This document shows, piece by piece, positions 18,119 to 31,289 of a DNA stretch of 52,995 bases. Source of the DNA: Paracoccaceae bacterium (GTDB lineage Bacteria; Pseudomonadota; Alphaproteobacteria; Rhodobacterales; Rhodobacteraceae); assembly GCA_030066905.1 (NCBI GenBank), contig JASJAR010000028.1, forward strand, positions 1 through 52,995, in the 5' to 3' direction. The notes under the pieces are model-generated. The model made no database searches and had not been told where the DNA came from. It worked only from the letters and a program-made list of their open reading frames with translations. Made by a program: the position numbers and the translations under genes. Position 1 is the first letter of the stretch, and the number at the start of each line of letters is the position of its first letter.

Positions 18119-18714
18119 TAAAGCTCCCCCGACAAATAGAGATCGAGATCCTCGATCCGGTCCTGCCCCCAGAATTTCTCGTCGCCGACGACGTAGAAGG
18201 GCGAACCGAAGACACCGGCCGTGATCGCATCCTGGAGGTTGCGCTCGTAAACCTCGGCACCGCGCAGAAGCCCGCTGTCGGCGAGACCGGGGTCGAACCC
18301 TGCCGCGTCGAGGCAGGCGCGGATCACCCCGTCTTCGGCGATGTCCTTCTCCTCGGCCCAGCAGGCCCGGAGCACCCCGTGGCAAAGCGCGCCGAGATCT
18401 CCGCCGCCGGCCTCCTGGGCGGCAATGATCGCATAGGCCGCCGGTGCGCCGTTGGTGGGGAAATGTGCCGGCCGGAGGTTGATCGGCAAGCCCGCCTTCT
18501 TCGCCTGGCGCCGAAGCTCCTGGAGCCGCATCTCTTGGCGCGACGGATGTCGCTGTCCGGGAGGTTGCCCGCCCATATTGGTGAAGAGCCCCATGATGTC
18601 GACGGGTTTGTAGGTTACCGACGCGCCGTGTTTCGCGACCACCTGCTCCAGGCGTGTCCCCGCAATATAGGCCGAGGGCGAAATCGTTGCGAAATAGTAG
18701 TCGATATGGGCCAT
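18118..18714 (-). CDS. 2-hydroxychromene-2-carboxylate isomerase family (DsbA-fold, glutathione-dependent)
   Basis: The 198-residue protein begins MAHIDYYFATISPSAYIAG; the SPSAYI segment carries the active-site Ser of this family. PINLRPAHFPTN and VFGSPFYVVGDEKFWGQDRI near the C-terminus are further hallmarks. The archetype NahD isomerises a naphthalene breakdown product, but homologues are common in genomes without naphthalene genes, and none are seen here, so the substrate is open. It may be a general kappa-class glutathione-transferase-like enzyme. Confidence 0.85.
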   Translation of the reverse strand: MAHIDYYFATISPSAYIAGTRLEQVVAKHGASVTYKPVDIMGLFTNMGGQPPGQRHPSRQEMRLQELRRQAKKAGLPINLRPAHFPTNGAPAAYAIIAAQEAGGGDLGALCHGVLRACWAEEKDIAEDGVIRACLDAAGFDPGLADSGLLRGAEVYERNLQDAITAGVFGSPFYVVGDEKFWGQDRIEDLDLYLSGEL

Positions 18715-18820
18715 GCGGCCGCCTCCCTGCCTTCTCCGGTTCCCCGAGCGCTAGGCGGCGTGGTAAGCGAAGTCAACGTCGCGAATCCGTCATTTGGCGC
18801 CACCCCGGGGACTTCACCAC

Positions 18821-19840
18821 ATGCCCAACCCACCCGAGCCGAAACTGATCTCCGGCAATGCGAACCGGTCGCTTGCGACCTCCGTTGCGCGGCGGATGTC
18901 GATGCACCGAGGCTCGAATATCGGCCTCGTCGATGCGCGGGTCGAGCGGTTCAACGATGCCGAAATCTTCGTCGAGGTCTACGAGAACGTCCGGGGCGAG
19001 GACATGTTCATCATCCAGCCCACCTCGAACCCCGCCAACGACAACCTGATGGAGCTGCTGATCATGACCGACGCCCTGCGCCGGTCCTCGGCGGCGCGGA
19101 TCACGGCCGTCATCCCCTACTTCGGCTATGCAAGGCAGGACCGGCGCACGAAGGCGCGCACCCCGATCACGGCGAAGATGGTGGCCAACATGATCGTCTC
19201 GGCCGGCGTCGAACGGGTTCTGACGATGGACCTCCATGCCGCCCAGATCCAGGGTTTCTTCGACATCCCCGTCGATAACCTCTATGCGTCCCCGGTCTTT
19301 GCGCTCGACATCCAGAACCAGTTCAAGGGCGGGCTCGACAACATCACGGTCGTCTCGCCGGATGTCGGCGGCGTCGCGCGGGCCCGCGAGCTTGCCAAGC
19401 GGATCGGGTCGGCGCTGGCCATTGTCGACAAGCGCCGCGAGAAGGCCGGCGAGGTGGCCGAGATGACCGTGATCGGGGAGGTGGAGGGCAAGACCTGTAT
19501 CATCGTCGATGACATCGCCGACACCGCCGGCACGCTCTGCAAGGCCGCCGAAGTGCTGATCGAGGCGGGCGCGAAGGAGGTTCATGCCTATATCAGCCAC
19601 GGGGTTCTGTCGGGCCCGGCGGTGGAGCGGATCACCGGCTCGGTGATGAAGTCCCTCGTCATCACCGACACGATCGAGCCCACCGAAGCGGTGAAACAGG
19701 CGGCCAATATCCGCATCGTTCCCACCGCACCGATCTTCGCCCAGGCGATCCTCAACATCTGGCACGGCACCAGCGTGTCGTCGCTCTTCGAGCCCGACAC
19801 GCTCGGGCCGATCTACGAGGGCATGTACGCCCATCATTGA
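18821..19840 (+). CDS. prs: Ribose-phosphate pyrophosphokinase
   Basis: ATG at 18821 ([19 protein letters not shown]) gives 339 residues. Conserved are the flexible-loop region [14 protein letters not shown], the [18 protein letters not shown] segment and the PRPP-binding loop [12 protein letters not shown]. It makes PRPP from ribose-5-phosphate and ATP for nucleotides, histidine and tryptophan. It stands alone, and two strong palindromes follow it. Confidence 0.97.
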   Translation: MPNPPEPKLISGNANRSLATSVARRMSMHRGSNIGLVDARVERFNDAEIFVEVYENVRGEDMFIIQPTSNPANDNLMELLIMTDALRRSSAARITAVIPYFGYARQDRRTKARTPITAKMVANMIVSAGVERVLTMDLHAAQIQGFFDIPVDNLYASPVFALDIQNQFKGGLDNITVVSPDVGGVARARELAKRIGSALAIVDKRREKAGEVAEMTVIGEVEGKTCIIVDDIADTAGTLCKAAEVLIEAGAKEVHAYISHGVLSGPAVERITGSVMKSLVITDTIEPTEAVKQAANIRIVPTAPIFAQAILNIWHGTSVSSLFEPDTLGPIYEGMYAHH

Positions 19841-19851
19841 GGGCGGTGCGG

Positions 19852-19894
19852 GACGGGCGGTCGACCGCCCGTCGCCTTCGGCCTTCGAAGGCCG
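19852..19894. terminator. Two adjacent palindromes after prs (bidirectional terminators)
   Basis: A perfect 22-bp palindrome at 19852-19873 (half-site GACGGGCGGTC) is followed by a perfect 16-bp one, CGGCCTTCGAAGGCCG (19879-19894). Both can form hairpins in either direction, suiting prs and the minus-strand genes converging on it. No T-run follows. Confidence 0.6.
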
Positions 19895-19895
19895 G

Positions 19896-20096
19896 TTAGA
19901 TGAGACTGGTGGCGATCGCGATCATCATTCCGAGAATCGCGGCGAGCATGAGCGCCAGTTCCCGCGGGCCAGCTCCATAGGGCATGGCGAGAATCTTCTG
20001 AAGCAATCGCACGGCAAGGCCCCCCAAGCCAGCACCTGATACAACCTCAGGGGTAGCGTCCTTCCCTGCCCCGTGAAACCTCGACGGCGAGAACAT
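19896..20096 (-). CDS. Possible small membrane protein (66 aa)
   Basis: This minus-strand frame starts 5 nt after the stop of the MFS gene and ends next to the palindromes after prs. The C-terminal 20 residues, LALMLAAILGMMIAIATSLI, form a plausible membrane span; the rest (GAGLGGLAVRLLQKILAMPY) is weakly hydrophobic. No good ribosome-binding site precedes the first ATG, and an inner ATG (MPYGAG) could be the start, giving 29 residues. I do not recognise it. It may be a cotranscribed accessory of the MFS exporter, or spurious. Confidence 0.35.
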   Translation of the reverse strand: MFSPSRFHGAGKDATPEVVSGAGLGGLAVRLLQKILAMPYGAGPRELALMLAAILGMMIAIATSLI

Positions 20097-20101
20097 ACTG
20101 T

Positions 20102-21328
20102 TTACAACGCCTCGTCCGCTTCGCGCGACCCGTCCCGCGTCCAGACGACGAGCGGAAGGATGGCTATGACGATTGCGGCGGCGAGAAGAAACGGTGCACC
20201 GGGCAGGTAGACCCTGCCCGCATCGTCCGCGAAAACCCCGAAGACCGGTGTGAAAACGACCGGCGCCGTCACCGCCGCGATCGCGGCCAGCGAAGAGATC
20301 ACGCCCTGCACCATCCCCTGCTGATCGTCGTCCGCGGCGTTGGCGGCAATGGCCGACAGGGTCGGGGGCACGAGGTCCGACAGGGCGGCCATCGGCAACA
20401 GGATTGCCAGCGTCCAGACGGCGGTTGTGAAGCCGTAGCCCGTCATCGCAAGGGCGGCGATGATCAGGCCCCAGATGGTGAGCCGGCGTTCTCCAAGTCT
20501 GCGGACCGCGACGGGCATCACGACGGCCTGCGCGAGAGCCACCAGGATGCCGTAGACCGAGAGCGAAATGCCGATCAGAAGCGTAGACCAGCCGAAGACC
20601 TCGCGGCCCCAGAACGCCCAGAGCGTGACATAGACCATGTTGGCGAACTCGAAGAGAAAGCTCGCGACAAGCGGTACCGGCAGACCCGGGATGCGGAACG
20701 CGCGGAGGATGATCCCGAACGGGTTCACCTCGCGCACACCGAAGGCCCGCCGCTTGTTGCGCGGCAGCGATTCCGGCAAGACGAGCATCCCGAAGACGAC
20801 ATTGGCGCCCGAGATCGCCGCGGCCACCCAGAAGGGAGCGGTCACCCCCCAGGTGGCGGCGACCCCGCCGAGGGCGGGGCCGAGGACGAAGCCGACCCCG
20901 AAGGCTGCGCCGATCATCCCGAACCGGGCCGCGCGCTCCTTTTTCGGCGTGATATCCGCGATATAGGCCGTGGCGGTGACATAGGTCGCCCCGGCAAGCC
21001 CGGCGAGCGTGCGGCCGACAAGGAGGAGCCAGTAGCTGTCGGCGAGCGCCATGATGACATAGTCGAGCGTCAGGAAGGCTAGGGCGGCGATCAGCACGGG
21101 CTTTCGCCCATAGGCATCCGAGATCGACCCGACGATGGGGGCGAAGATGAACTGGGCCGCGGCATAGGAGGCCATCAGAAGCCCCGCCCAGAGCGCGCCC
21201 TGCGCCACGTCGTCGGCCCCGACCTTCGCCATGAGATCGGGCATGATCGGAAAGACGATGCCGATCCCGATCGCGTCGATCAGGAGCGTCAGAAGAATGA
21301 AGAGATAGGGACCTGAGGGGCGCGCCAT
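20102..21328 (-). CDS. MFS drug/metabolite exporter, TetA-like (DHA1 type)
   Basis: A 408-residue protein with about twelve membrane spans. The N-terminal LLIDAIGIGIVFPIMPDL and motif A GSISDAYGRKPVL are characteristic of TetA-like 12-span antiporters, and GPALGGVAATWG in span 5 fits the antiporter motif C pattern. It probably exports a small molecule against protons; the substrate is unknown, and neither a TetR gene nor an operator is adjacent. It is followed 5 nt later by the possible small membrane ORF. Confidence 0.88.
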   Translation of the reverse strand: MARPSGPYLFILLTLLIDAIGIGIVFPIMPDLMAKVGADDVAQGALWAGLLMASYAAAQFIFAPIVGSISDAYGRKPVLIAALAFLTLDYVIMALADSYWLLLVGRTLAGLAGATYVTATAYIADITPKKERAARFGMIGAAFGVGFVLGPALGGVAATWGVTAPFWVAAAISGANVVFGMLVLPESLPRNKRRAFGVREVNPFGIILRAFRIPGLPVPLVASFLFEFANMVYVTLWAFWGREVFGWSTLLIGISLSVYGILVALAQAVVMPVAVRRLGERRLTIWGLIIAALAMTGYGFTTAVWTLAILLPMAALSDLVPPTLSAIAANAADDDQQGMVQGVISSLAAIAAVTAPVVFTPVFGVFADDAGRVYLPGAPFLLAAAIVIAILPLVVWTRDGSREADEAL

Positions 21329-21385
21329 GGGCCCCCTATCTGCCTCGCCCCCGCCGTTGGCAAGGGGGCGGGCTCACCGCACGTC

Positions 21386-21784
21386 TTACGCGGTGGCCGC
21401 CTCGCTCAGCGCGGTGAGGTCGGCCACGAGCTTCGCCGCCAAGTCCTGAGCCGGGCCCTCGGCGGCATCCATCGCGGCGCGGGCCTTTTCGAGATGACCC
21501 TCGACCGCCTCACGGGTGAGGTCGGCCTTCGCCACGGCGTGTTCGGCGAGCACGCTCGCCGCCTCTGCGGTGATCTCGGCAAACCCGCCGAAGACGGCGA
21601 ATTCCTGAACGCCGCCGTCCATTTCCGCCCGCAGGAACCCAGGACGCAGGGTGGTAATCACCGGCGCATGGTTGGGCATCGCCGTGAGGTCGCCCTCGGC
21701 GCCGGGGATTTGCACCGACACGGCTTGACCGGAGACCACGCGGGCCTCGGGGGAGACGAGATCGAATTTCATCGTATCAGCCAT
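21386..21784 (-). CDS. atpC: F1Fo ATP synthase epsilon subunit
   Basis: A 132-residue protein: the beta-sandwich DLVSPEARVVSGQAVSVQIP, GAEGDLTAMPNHAPVITTLR and FAVFGGFAEITAE are family motifs; the C-terminal helical hairpin runs from about residue 90 onward. Epsilon sits on the central stalk with gamma and couples rotation to catalysis. It is the last gene of the minus-strand atp operon; the 85 bp separating it from atpD contain an inverted repeat. Confidence 0.95.
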   Translation of the reverse strand: MADTMKFDLVSPEARVVSGQAVSVQIPGAEGDLTAMPNHAPVITTLRPGFLRAEMDGGVQEFAVFGGFAEITAEAASVLAEHAVAKADLTREAVEGHLEKARAAMDAAEGPAQDLAAKLVADLTALSEAATA

Positions 21785-21817
21785 GTCCGGCTCCTTGTCG
21801 GGGGTGGCGGGGCGAAC

Positions 21818-21852
21818 CCCGCCCTACACCCAGGTATTCGCTGTAGGGCGGG
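21818..21852. repeat. Inverted repeat in the atpD-atpC gap
   Basis: CCCGCCCTACA (21818-21828) and its complement TGTAGGGCGGG (21842-21852) flank a 13-nt loop; GGCTTCAGCC next to the right arm adds a second, short palindrome. A hairpin inside an operon between the beta and epsilon genes could attenuate transcription or tune the relative amounts of atpC and atpD messages. Confidence 0.7.
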
Positions 21853-21869
21853 CTTCAGCCCGCCAGACC

Positions 21870-23773
<1,904 letters not shown>

Positions 23774-23774
23774 C

Positions 23775-24656
23775 TCACAAAGCCTCAGCGCCCGAGATGA
23801 TTTCGATAAGCTCGTTGGTGATGACGGCCTGGCGCGTCCGGTTGAACTCGATGGTCAGCCGGTCGATCATTTCGCCGGCGTTACGGGTGGCGTTGTCCAT
23901 CGCCGACATCCGCGCACCTTGTTCGGAAGCTGCGTTTTCGAGCAGGGCCGTGAAGATCTGGGTCGCCACCCCGCGCGGCAGGAGATCGGCGAGGATCGCC
24001 TCTTCGTCGGGCTCATAGTCGTAGGGCACGCTCTCGGCCGCCTCTTCGCCCTCGGGGACGTCGAATTTCGCCGGGATGATCTGGGTGGCCGTGGGGATCT
24101 GGCTGACGACGCTTTCGAACTCCGAATAGAAGATCGTCGCGACGTCGAACTCGCCGGCATCGAAGCGGCCGAGCACGTCGCGGGCGATGTCGGCGGCATT
24201 GGCGTAGCCCACGCGCTTGACGTCGGAGAGATCGACATGGCCGACGAGCGCGTCCGGCCAGTCGCGGCGAAGCTGTTCGCGGCCCTTCTTGCCGACGGTG
24301 AGGATCTTCACCGTCTTGCCCTTGCCCGCGAGTTCGGTGGCATGGGCCCGGGCGAGCTTCACGATCGACGAGTTGAACCCGCCGCAAAGACCGCGCTCGG
24401 CCGTCATCACCACCAGCAGATGGACCTTGTCTTCGCCCGTTCCCGACAGGAGCTTCGGCGCGCTGTCGGATCCGCCGACGGACCCTGCGAGCCCTGCCAT
24501 CACCGCGTTGAAGCGCTCGGCATAGGGCCGGGCGGCCTCGGCGGCCTCCTCGGCGCGGCGCAGCTTCGCGGCGGCCACCATCTGCATGGCCTGGGTGATC
24601 TTCCGGGTCGATTTGACCGAGTTGATCCGGTTTTTCAGGTCCTTAAGGCTCGGCAT
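23775..24656 (-). CDS. atpG: F1Fo ATP synthase gamma subunit
   Basis: A 293-residue protein with the usual N-terminal [20 protein letters not shown] helix and C-terminal rotor helix [20 protein letters not shown] with [28 protein letters not shown] is the conserved segment near residue 85. Gamma is the central rotating stalk. It lies 21 bp after atpA, and the DUF6232-like gene follows at once. Confidence 0.96.
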   Translation of the reverse strand: MPSLKDLKNRINSVKSTRKITQAMQMVAAAKLRRAEEAAEAARPYAERFNAVMAGLAGSVGGSDSAPKLLSGTGEDKVHLLVVMTAERGLCGGFNSSIVKLARAHATELAGKGKTVKILTVGKKGREQLRRDWPDALVGHVDLSDVKRVGYANAADIARDVLGRFDAGEFDVATIFYSEFESVVSQIPTATQIIPAKFDVPEGEEAAESVPYDYEPDEEAILADLLPRGVATQIFTALLENAASEQGARMSAMDNATRNAGEMIDRLTIEFNRTRQAVITNELIEIISGAEAL

Positions 24657-24677
24657 GTCCCTCTCCCTGCCTCAGCC

Positions 24678-26215
<1,538 letters not shown>

Positions 26216-26216
<1 letters not shown>

Positions 26217-26776
26217 TATCCGACCTCTTTCATCGTGTTCTGTAGCGCGGCGAGCTTCGAGCGGATCGAGGTGTCGATCATCTGCGAGCCCACTTTGACG
26301 ACAAGACCGCCGATGAGGCTCTCATCGACCGCCAAATTGAGTTTTACATCCTTGCCGATGGACGCCTTCAGGGTCTCGGCAAGCTTGTCCTTTTGGGCAT
26401 CGGTCAGCGCGGTGGCCGAGGCGACGTCCGCCGTGACCTCGCCCTTTTCCGCAGCGATCAGCCCGCGCAGTTCCGCCACGAGGGCGGGAAGCACGAAGAG
26501 CCGGCGCTTCTGGGCCATCAGGCGGAGCGTGTTGACGACCATCGGTCCGAGCTTCATCGCTTCGGCCACGGCGGCGATGGCGTTCTCCTGCTCTTCGCGG
26601 CTGTAGACTGGTGAGGAGATGAAGGCGGACAGGTCCTCGCTGTCGCTGAGCGCGGCACCGAGCCCGTCGGTGTCGGCCTCCAAAGCGTCGAGCCCTTTGT
26701 CGTCCTTGGCGAGTTCGAAAAGCGCCGTCGCGTAACGCGCGGCAATCCCTGTCGAGATCGATTGAGGTTCCGACAC
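26216..26776 (-). CDS. atpH: F1Fo ATP synthase delta subunit (OSCP)
   Basis: A 186-residue protein. The N-terminal helical domain starts [18 protein letters not shown], and the C-terminal [20 protein letters not shown] with [11 protein letters not shown] is the delta/OSCP signature. Delta joins F1 to the peripheral stalk. It is the first gene of the minus-strand operon atpH-A-G-(extra)-D-C; Fo genes are elsewhere, as usual in alphaproteobacteria. The ~180 bp upstream should hold the promoter, but I cannot pick boxes with confidence. Confidence 0.95.
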
Positions 26777-26953
26777 GTCCGCCCTTCCGTAGTGCTATCC
26801 CCAAGGCCCGAGGGGTCGTGCGAGCCGAACCCGACCGGCCGCCGACCCGGAGGGGCCAAGCGCAAAATCAGCGGTGACTTAACAGAGCCGCATGGGTGCC
26901 GCAACTGCATTGATTTCGGCTGCCCGCCAGGACGTCTCAGCGATTTCAGGGGT

Positions 26954-27745
26954 TTAGCCCGGGTGCGACCGTTTGCGCTGAAAATTTGCGACCGGTGTGC
27001 GCGCGGGTTTTGCCTCGGGGCTCTTCAGCCCGTCGAGAATCCGCAACGGCCGTGTGACGGCCTCGGGGAGGCCCGGGCGCGGGGTCGGTTCGGTGACCTT
27101 TTCCGCCTCCACGATCAGGACACCGCCGGTGACGGTGCCGGATATGTTGCGGCCGAGCCGCTCGAGGACAGGACCGGTCTTGAGCCAGAACCGCGCGCCC
27201 GAGGGCGGCTGGAACAGTGCGCCGGCATGGCGTTCGGGCGCAAAATCGTGCCGGGTGAGCTGCGCTTCGAGCTGGGAGAGCGAATAGGGCCGGCCGTAGC
27301 CGAAGGGCGTGCCGTCGCGGCGTGCCCAGAGCCCGCCCCGGTTGGGCACGATGAACAGCGCCTTGCCCTGCGGCGCAAGCACCCGCCAGCATTCGCGCAA
27401 GAGCGCCTCTGAATGCTCGGACGTTTCCAGCCCGTGGAGCACGATCAGCCTGTCCACCCGTTCGGCTTCGAGCGGCCAGAGCGTTTCCTCGCAGAGCACC
27501 GACATGTTCGGCGCGCCGGTGGGCCAGGGCATCACCCCCTGCTGGCCAGGCATCAGAGCGATGACGCGCCGTGCCTCGTCGACATAAGGGCGCAGGAGCG
27601 GCACCGCGAAGCCGAACCCCGCCACCGTCAGCCCAGCCTCCGGCGGCCAGAGGGCCAGCACCTGGTCGCGCACCGCCCGTTGTGCGGCACGGCCAAGTTG
27701 CGTGCGATAGTAGAAGTTCCTGAGGTCCAGGACGTCGAGATGCAT
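26954..27745 (-). CDS. SAM-dependent methyltransferase domain protein
   Basis: A 263-residue protein with a class I-like methyltransferase layout: [11 protein letters not shown] near residue 40 stands at motif I, though it lacks a canonical GxGxG, and [19 protein letters not shown] with [20 protein letters not shown] is a clear motif IV to post-motif region. The C-terminal tail is basic ([10 protein letters not shown]). The substrate is unknown. It is divergent from gloB across a 64-bp gap. The weak glycine loop leaves doubt about SAM binding. Confidence 0.78.
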   Translation of the reverse strand: MHLDVLDLRNFYYRTQLGRAAQRAVRDQVLALWPPEAGLTVAGFGFAVPLLRPYVDEARRVIALMPGQQGVMPWPTGAPNMSVLCEETLWPLEAERVDRLIVLHGLETSEHSEALLRECWRVLAPQGKALFIVPNRGGLWARRDGTPFGYGRPYSLSQLEAQLTRHDFAPERHAGALFQPPSGARFWLKTGPVLERLGRNISGTVTGGVLIVEAEKVTEPTPRPGLPEAVTRPLRILDGLKSPEAKPARTPVANFQRKRSHPG

Positions 27746-27809
27746 TGCGGGCCCGGCGCCGATTTGTGAGACTTGGCGGCGATCCTATGGGAGCACCGGG
27801 AGCATTGCC

Positions 27810-28577
27810 ATGACATTCGAAATCGTCACCGTTCCCTGTCGGGCCGACAATTACGCGTTCCTCGTCCACGACCCCGATACGTCGCGCACCGCACTGATCG
27901 ATGCCCCCGAGGCCGCGCCGATCGAGGCGGCGCTCGACGCGCGGGGCTGGGGGCTCGACGAGATCTGGATCACCCATCACCACGGCGACCATGTCGAAGG
28001 CGTCGATGCCCTCCGGGATCGGTTCAGCGCCAGCGTCACGGGCGCGACAGCCGATGCCCACCGACTGCCGGCGCTCGACCGGAAGGTCGCCGATGGGGAC
28101 GCGTTCGATTTTGCCGGATCGCAGGTCGAGGTGCTCGATGTCTCGGGCCATACAATCGGCCATGTCGCCTTCCATGTTCCCAAAGAGAACGCCGTCTTCA
28201 CCGCCGACAGTCTGATGGCGCTCGGGTGCGGCCGCGTCTTCGAGGGCACGCCTGCGATGATGTGGAAGAGCCTCTCGCGCCTCGCCGCACTGCCCGACGA
28301 AACGACGGTGTGCTCCGGTCACGAATACACCGCCACCAATGCCCGCTTCGCGCTGACCATCGAGCCCGATAACCCTGCGCTTGCGGCCCGAGCGGAAGCC
28401 GTGTTCCAAGCCGCCGAGGCGGGCCTTCCCACTGTGCCCTCGACGCTCGCCGAGGAGCGTGCGACCAACCCCTTTCTCCGGGCGGGCTTGCCGGAGATGA
28501 AGGCGGCCTTAGGTATGGAGGGCGAGGACGATATTGCCGTCTTCGCCGAGATTCGCGGTCGGAAAGACAGGTTCTGA
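27810..28577 (+). CDS. gloB: Hydroxyacylglutathione hydrolase (glyoxalase II)
   Basis: A 255-residue metallo-beta-lactamase-fold enzyme. The binuclear metal site is complete: ITHHHGDHVEG near residue 55, DVSGHTIGHVAF near 110, the bridging Asp in FTADSLMALGCG near 132, and CSGHEYTATNARFA near 170. It hydrolyses S-lactoylglutathione to lactate and glutathione, finishing methylglyoxal detoxification. It stands before clpA on the same strand after a 186-bp gap. Confidence 0.94.
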   Translation: MTFEIVTVPCRADNYAFLVHDPDTSRTALIDAPEAAPIEAALDARGWGLDEIWITHHHGDHVEGVDALRDRFSASVTGATADAHRLPALDRKVADGDAFDFAGSQVEVLDVSGHTIGHVAFHVPKENAVFTADSLMALGCGRVFEGTPAMMWKSLSRLAALPDETTVCSGHEYTATNARFALTIEPDNPALAARAEAVFQAAEAGLPTVPSTLAEERATNPFLRAGLPEMKAALGMEGEDDIAVFAEIRGRKDRF

Positions 28578-28763
28578 CCCCGGTTTCGCGCGCTGCCCAT
28601 AATTTCGACCAAATTATTGCGAAACCTCCCCTGCGCTCGATTGTGATGGGTGCGGGCCAAAAAAAACCTTGAAGCTCGGCGAAGATCACCGAACTTTAAG
28701 TTCAAGAGCCCACGGTTGGAGAGGGCGCGTCCCTTCCCGGCCCATGAGACGAGGAGCACGAAG

Positions 28764-31082
28764 GTGCCGTCATTTTCGAACACGCTCGAGCAGGCGATCC
28801 ATGCAGCCCTGGCGCTGGCAAACCAGCGCCGGCACGAACTGGCCACGCTCGAGCATCTGCTACTTGCTTTGATCGACGAGCCGGACGCCGCGAAGGTGAT
28901 GCAGGCCTGCTCGGTCGATCTGGACGAACTGCGCCAGACGCTGAACACGTTCATCGACGACGAACTTTCGACGCTTGTTACCAATGTCGACGGCTCCGAG
29001 GCGGTGCCGACTGCGGCGTTCCAGCGGGTTATCCAGCGCGCGGCGATCCATGTGCAATCCTCGGGGCGCTCGGAGGTGACGGGGGCGAACGTGCTGGTGG
29101 CGATCTTCGCCGAGCGCGAATCGAACGCCGCGTACTTCCTCCAAGAGCAGGACATGACGCGGTATGATGCGGTGAACTTCATCGCCCATGGCGTCGCCAA
29201 GAACCCGTCCTTCGGCGAATCCCGCCCCGTACAAGGCGCGACGGAATTCGACGAGGAGGCCCAGACGTCCGACGAAGAGGGCAAGGAAAGCGCGCTCGCG
29301 AAGTATTGCGTCGACCTCAACTCGAAGGCCAAGAAGGGCGATGTCGACCCGTTGATCGGGCGCGACCACGAGGTCGAGCGTTGCGTGCAGGTGCTCTGCC
29401 GGCGCCGCAAGAACAACCCGCTTCTCGTCGGCGACCCGGGTGTCGGCAAGACGGCCATCGCCGAGGGGCTGGCGCGGAAGATCGTCGCCGGAGAGACGCC
29501 GGATGTCCTTCAGGGGGCGACGATCTATTCGCTCGACATGGGCGCGCTTCTGGCCGGCACCCGCTACCGGGGCGACTTCGAGGAGCGGCTCAAAGCCGTC
29601 GTGACCGAGCTCGAAGAGCATCCCGACGCGATCCTCTTCATCGACGAGATCCATACCGTGATCGGGGCCGGGGCAACGTCGGGCGGGGCGATGGACGCCT
29701 CTAACCTTCTCAAGCCCGCGCTCCAGGGCGGCAAGCTGCGCTGCATGGGCTCGACGACCTACAAGGAGTTCCGTCAGCATTTCGAGAAGGACCGCGCGCT
29801 CAGCCGCCGGTTCCAGAAGATCGACGTCAACGAACCGACGGTCGAGGACAGCGTGAAAATCCTCAAGGGCCTGAAGCCCTATTTCGAGGAGCATCACGAC
29901 ATCAAGTACACCGCCGACGCGATCAAGACGGCGGTGGAACTTTCAGCGCGTTATATCAATGACCGGAAGCTCCCCGACAAGGCCATCGATGTGATCGACG
30001 AAGCGGGCGCGGCCCAGCATCTCGTCGTCGAATCGAAGCGCCGAAAGACCATCGGCACGAAGGAGATCGAGGCGGTCATCGCCAAGATTGCCCGCATCCC
30101 GCCGAAGAACGTCTCGAAAGACGATGCCGAGGTGCTGCGCGACCTCGAAGCCTCCCTGAAGCGCGTGGTCTTCGGGCAGGACAATGCCATCGAGGCGCTG
30201 TCCTCGGCGATCAAGCTCGCGCGCGCAGGGCTCCGAGAGCCGGAAAAACCGATCGGCAACTACCTCTTCGCCGGTCCGACGGGTGTTGGCAAAACCGAGG
30301 TCGCCAAGCAGCTCGCGGCCACACTCGGGGTCGAGATGCTGAGGTTCGACATGTCGGAATACATGGAGAAGCACGCCGTCTCGCGGCTCATCGGCGCGCC
30401 GCCGGGCTATGTCGGGTTCGATCAGGGGGGGCTTCTGACCGACGGGGTCGACCAGCACCCGCATTGCGTGCTGCTCCTCGACGAGATCGAGAAGGCGCAC
30501 CCGGATGTCTTCAACATTCTCCTGCAAGTGATGGACCACGGTACGCTCACCGACCACAACGGCCGGTCGGTGGATTTCCGCAACGTGATCCTTATCATGA
30601 CCTCGAATGCGGGGGCCGCGGAACAGGCCAAAGCCGCCATCGGCTTCGGCCGCGACCGGCGCGAGGGGGAAGACACGGCAGCTATCGAACGCACCTTCAC
30701 GCCGGAATTCCGCAACCGGCTCGACGCGGTGATCTCGTTCGCCCCGCTCGCCCGCGAGACCATCGCGCAGGTGGTCGAGAAGTTCGTCCTGCAACTCGAG
30801 GCCCAGCTTATGGACCGTGGGGTGACCATCGAACTCACCCCGGCGGCGGCGAACTGGCTCGGCGACAAGGGGTACGACGACAAGATGGGCGCCCGTCCGC
30901 TCGGCCGGGTGATCCAGGAAGAGATCAAGAAGCCGCTGGCGGAGGAGCTCCTGTTCGGCAAGCTCGCCAAGGGCGGGGTGGTCAAGGTCGGCGTGAAGGA
31001 CGGCAAGCTCGATCTTCGCATCGAACCGCCCGAGACCCGCAAGCTCGGGTCGCGAAAGCCGCCCCTGCTGACGGCCGACTGA
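28764..31082 (+). CDS. clpA: ATP-dependent Clp protease ATP-binding subunit ClpA
   Basis: GTG at 28764 ([20 protein letters not shown]) follows GAGGAG (28751-28756) and gives 772 residues. The N-domain (1-140) is followed by AAA1 with Walker [10 protein letters not shown] near residue 223, and AAA2 with GPTGVGKTE near 505; an IGFG loop near 625 is the ClpP-docking tripeptide region. ClpA unfolds substrates for ClpP. Its adaptor ClpS is often encoded just upstream but no clpS is seen in the 186-bp gap here, so it must lie elsewhere or be absent. Confidence 0.96.
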   Translation: MPSFSNTLEQAIHAALALANQRRHELATLEHLLLALIDEPDAAKVMQACSVDLDELRQTLNTFIDDELSTLVTNVDGSEAVPTAAFQRVIQRAAIHVQSSGRSEVTGANVLVAIFAERESNAAYFLQEQDMTRYDAVNFIAHGVAKNPSFGESRPVQGATEFDEEAQTSDEEGKESALAKYCVDLNSKAKKGDVDPLIGRDHEVERCVQVLCRRRKNNPLLVGDPGVGKTAIAEGLARKIVAGETPDVLQGATIYSLDMGALLAGTRYRGDFEERLKAVVTELEEHPDAILFIDEIHTVIGAGATSGGAMDASNLLKPALQGGKLRCMGSTTYKEFRQHFEKDRALSRRFQKIDVNEPTVEDSVKILKGLKPYFEEHHDIKYTADAIKTAVELSARYINDRKLPDKAIDVIDEAGAAQHLVVESKRRKTIGTKEIEAVIAKIARIPPKNVSKDDAEVLRDLEASLKRVVFGQDNAIEALSSAIKLARAGLREPEKPIGNYLFAGPTGVGKTEVAKQLAATLGVEMLRFDMSEYMEKHAVSRLIGAPPGYVGFDQGGLLTDGVDQHPHCVLLLDEIEKAHPDVFNILLQVMDHGTLTDHNGRSVDFRNVILIMTSNAGAAEQAKAAIGFGRDRREGEDTAAIERTFTPEFRNRLDAVISFAPLARETIAQVVEKFVLQLEAQLMDRGVTIELTPAAANWLGDKGYDDKMGARPLGRVIQEEIKKPLAEELLFGKLAKGGVVKVGVKDGKLDLRIEPPETRKLGSRKPPLLTAD

Positions 31083-31256
31083 CCCCGACGGCTGAGACAT
31101 CCCCTTCCGCGCCGCCTTCCCCCGGGGAGGCGACGCGCTTCTTTCTGGGGCAGCGAGATCGGCCATGCGGGACCGACGACACAGAGGTCAGTCCCCGCCA
31201 TACCGGCCTCTCATCGGCCCGAAAACATCCCTGGGGGTGAATGGCCCGAAGGGACA

Positions 31257-31277
31257 GAGGGGGGCAGCGGCCCCCTT
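31257..31277. terminator. Hairpin between convergent clpA and OmpA-like gene
   Basis: GGGGGC-AGCG-GCCCCC forms a 6-bp GC stem in the 207-bp convergent gap. Only two T follow on the plus strand. It resembles the hairpin at 18104-18118. The rest of the gap shows no gene. Confidence 0.5.
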
Positions 31278-31289
31278 GCCTGCCAAGAC

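Noticed and set aside
20637..20966. 109-residue plus-strand frame inside the MFS gene
   Set aside because: Basic, low-complexity antisense shadow without a ribosome-binding site.
26946..28409. 487-residue minus-strand frame across gloB and the methyltransferase
   Set aside because: Partly antisense to gloB and partly out of frame with the methyltransferase; no domain recognised.
28650..28763. RpoH-like promoter before clpA (CTTGAA near 28669)
   Set aside because: A good CTTGAA is present, but no CCCCAT-like -10 follows at 13-19 nt.
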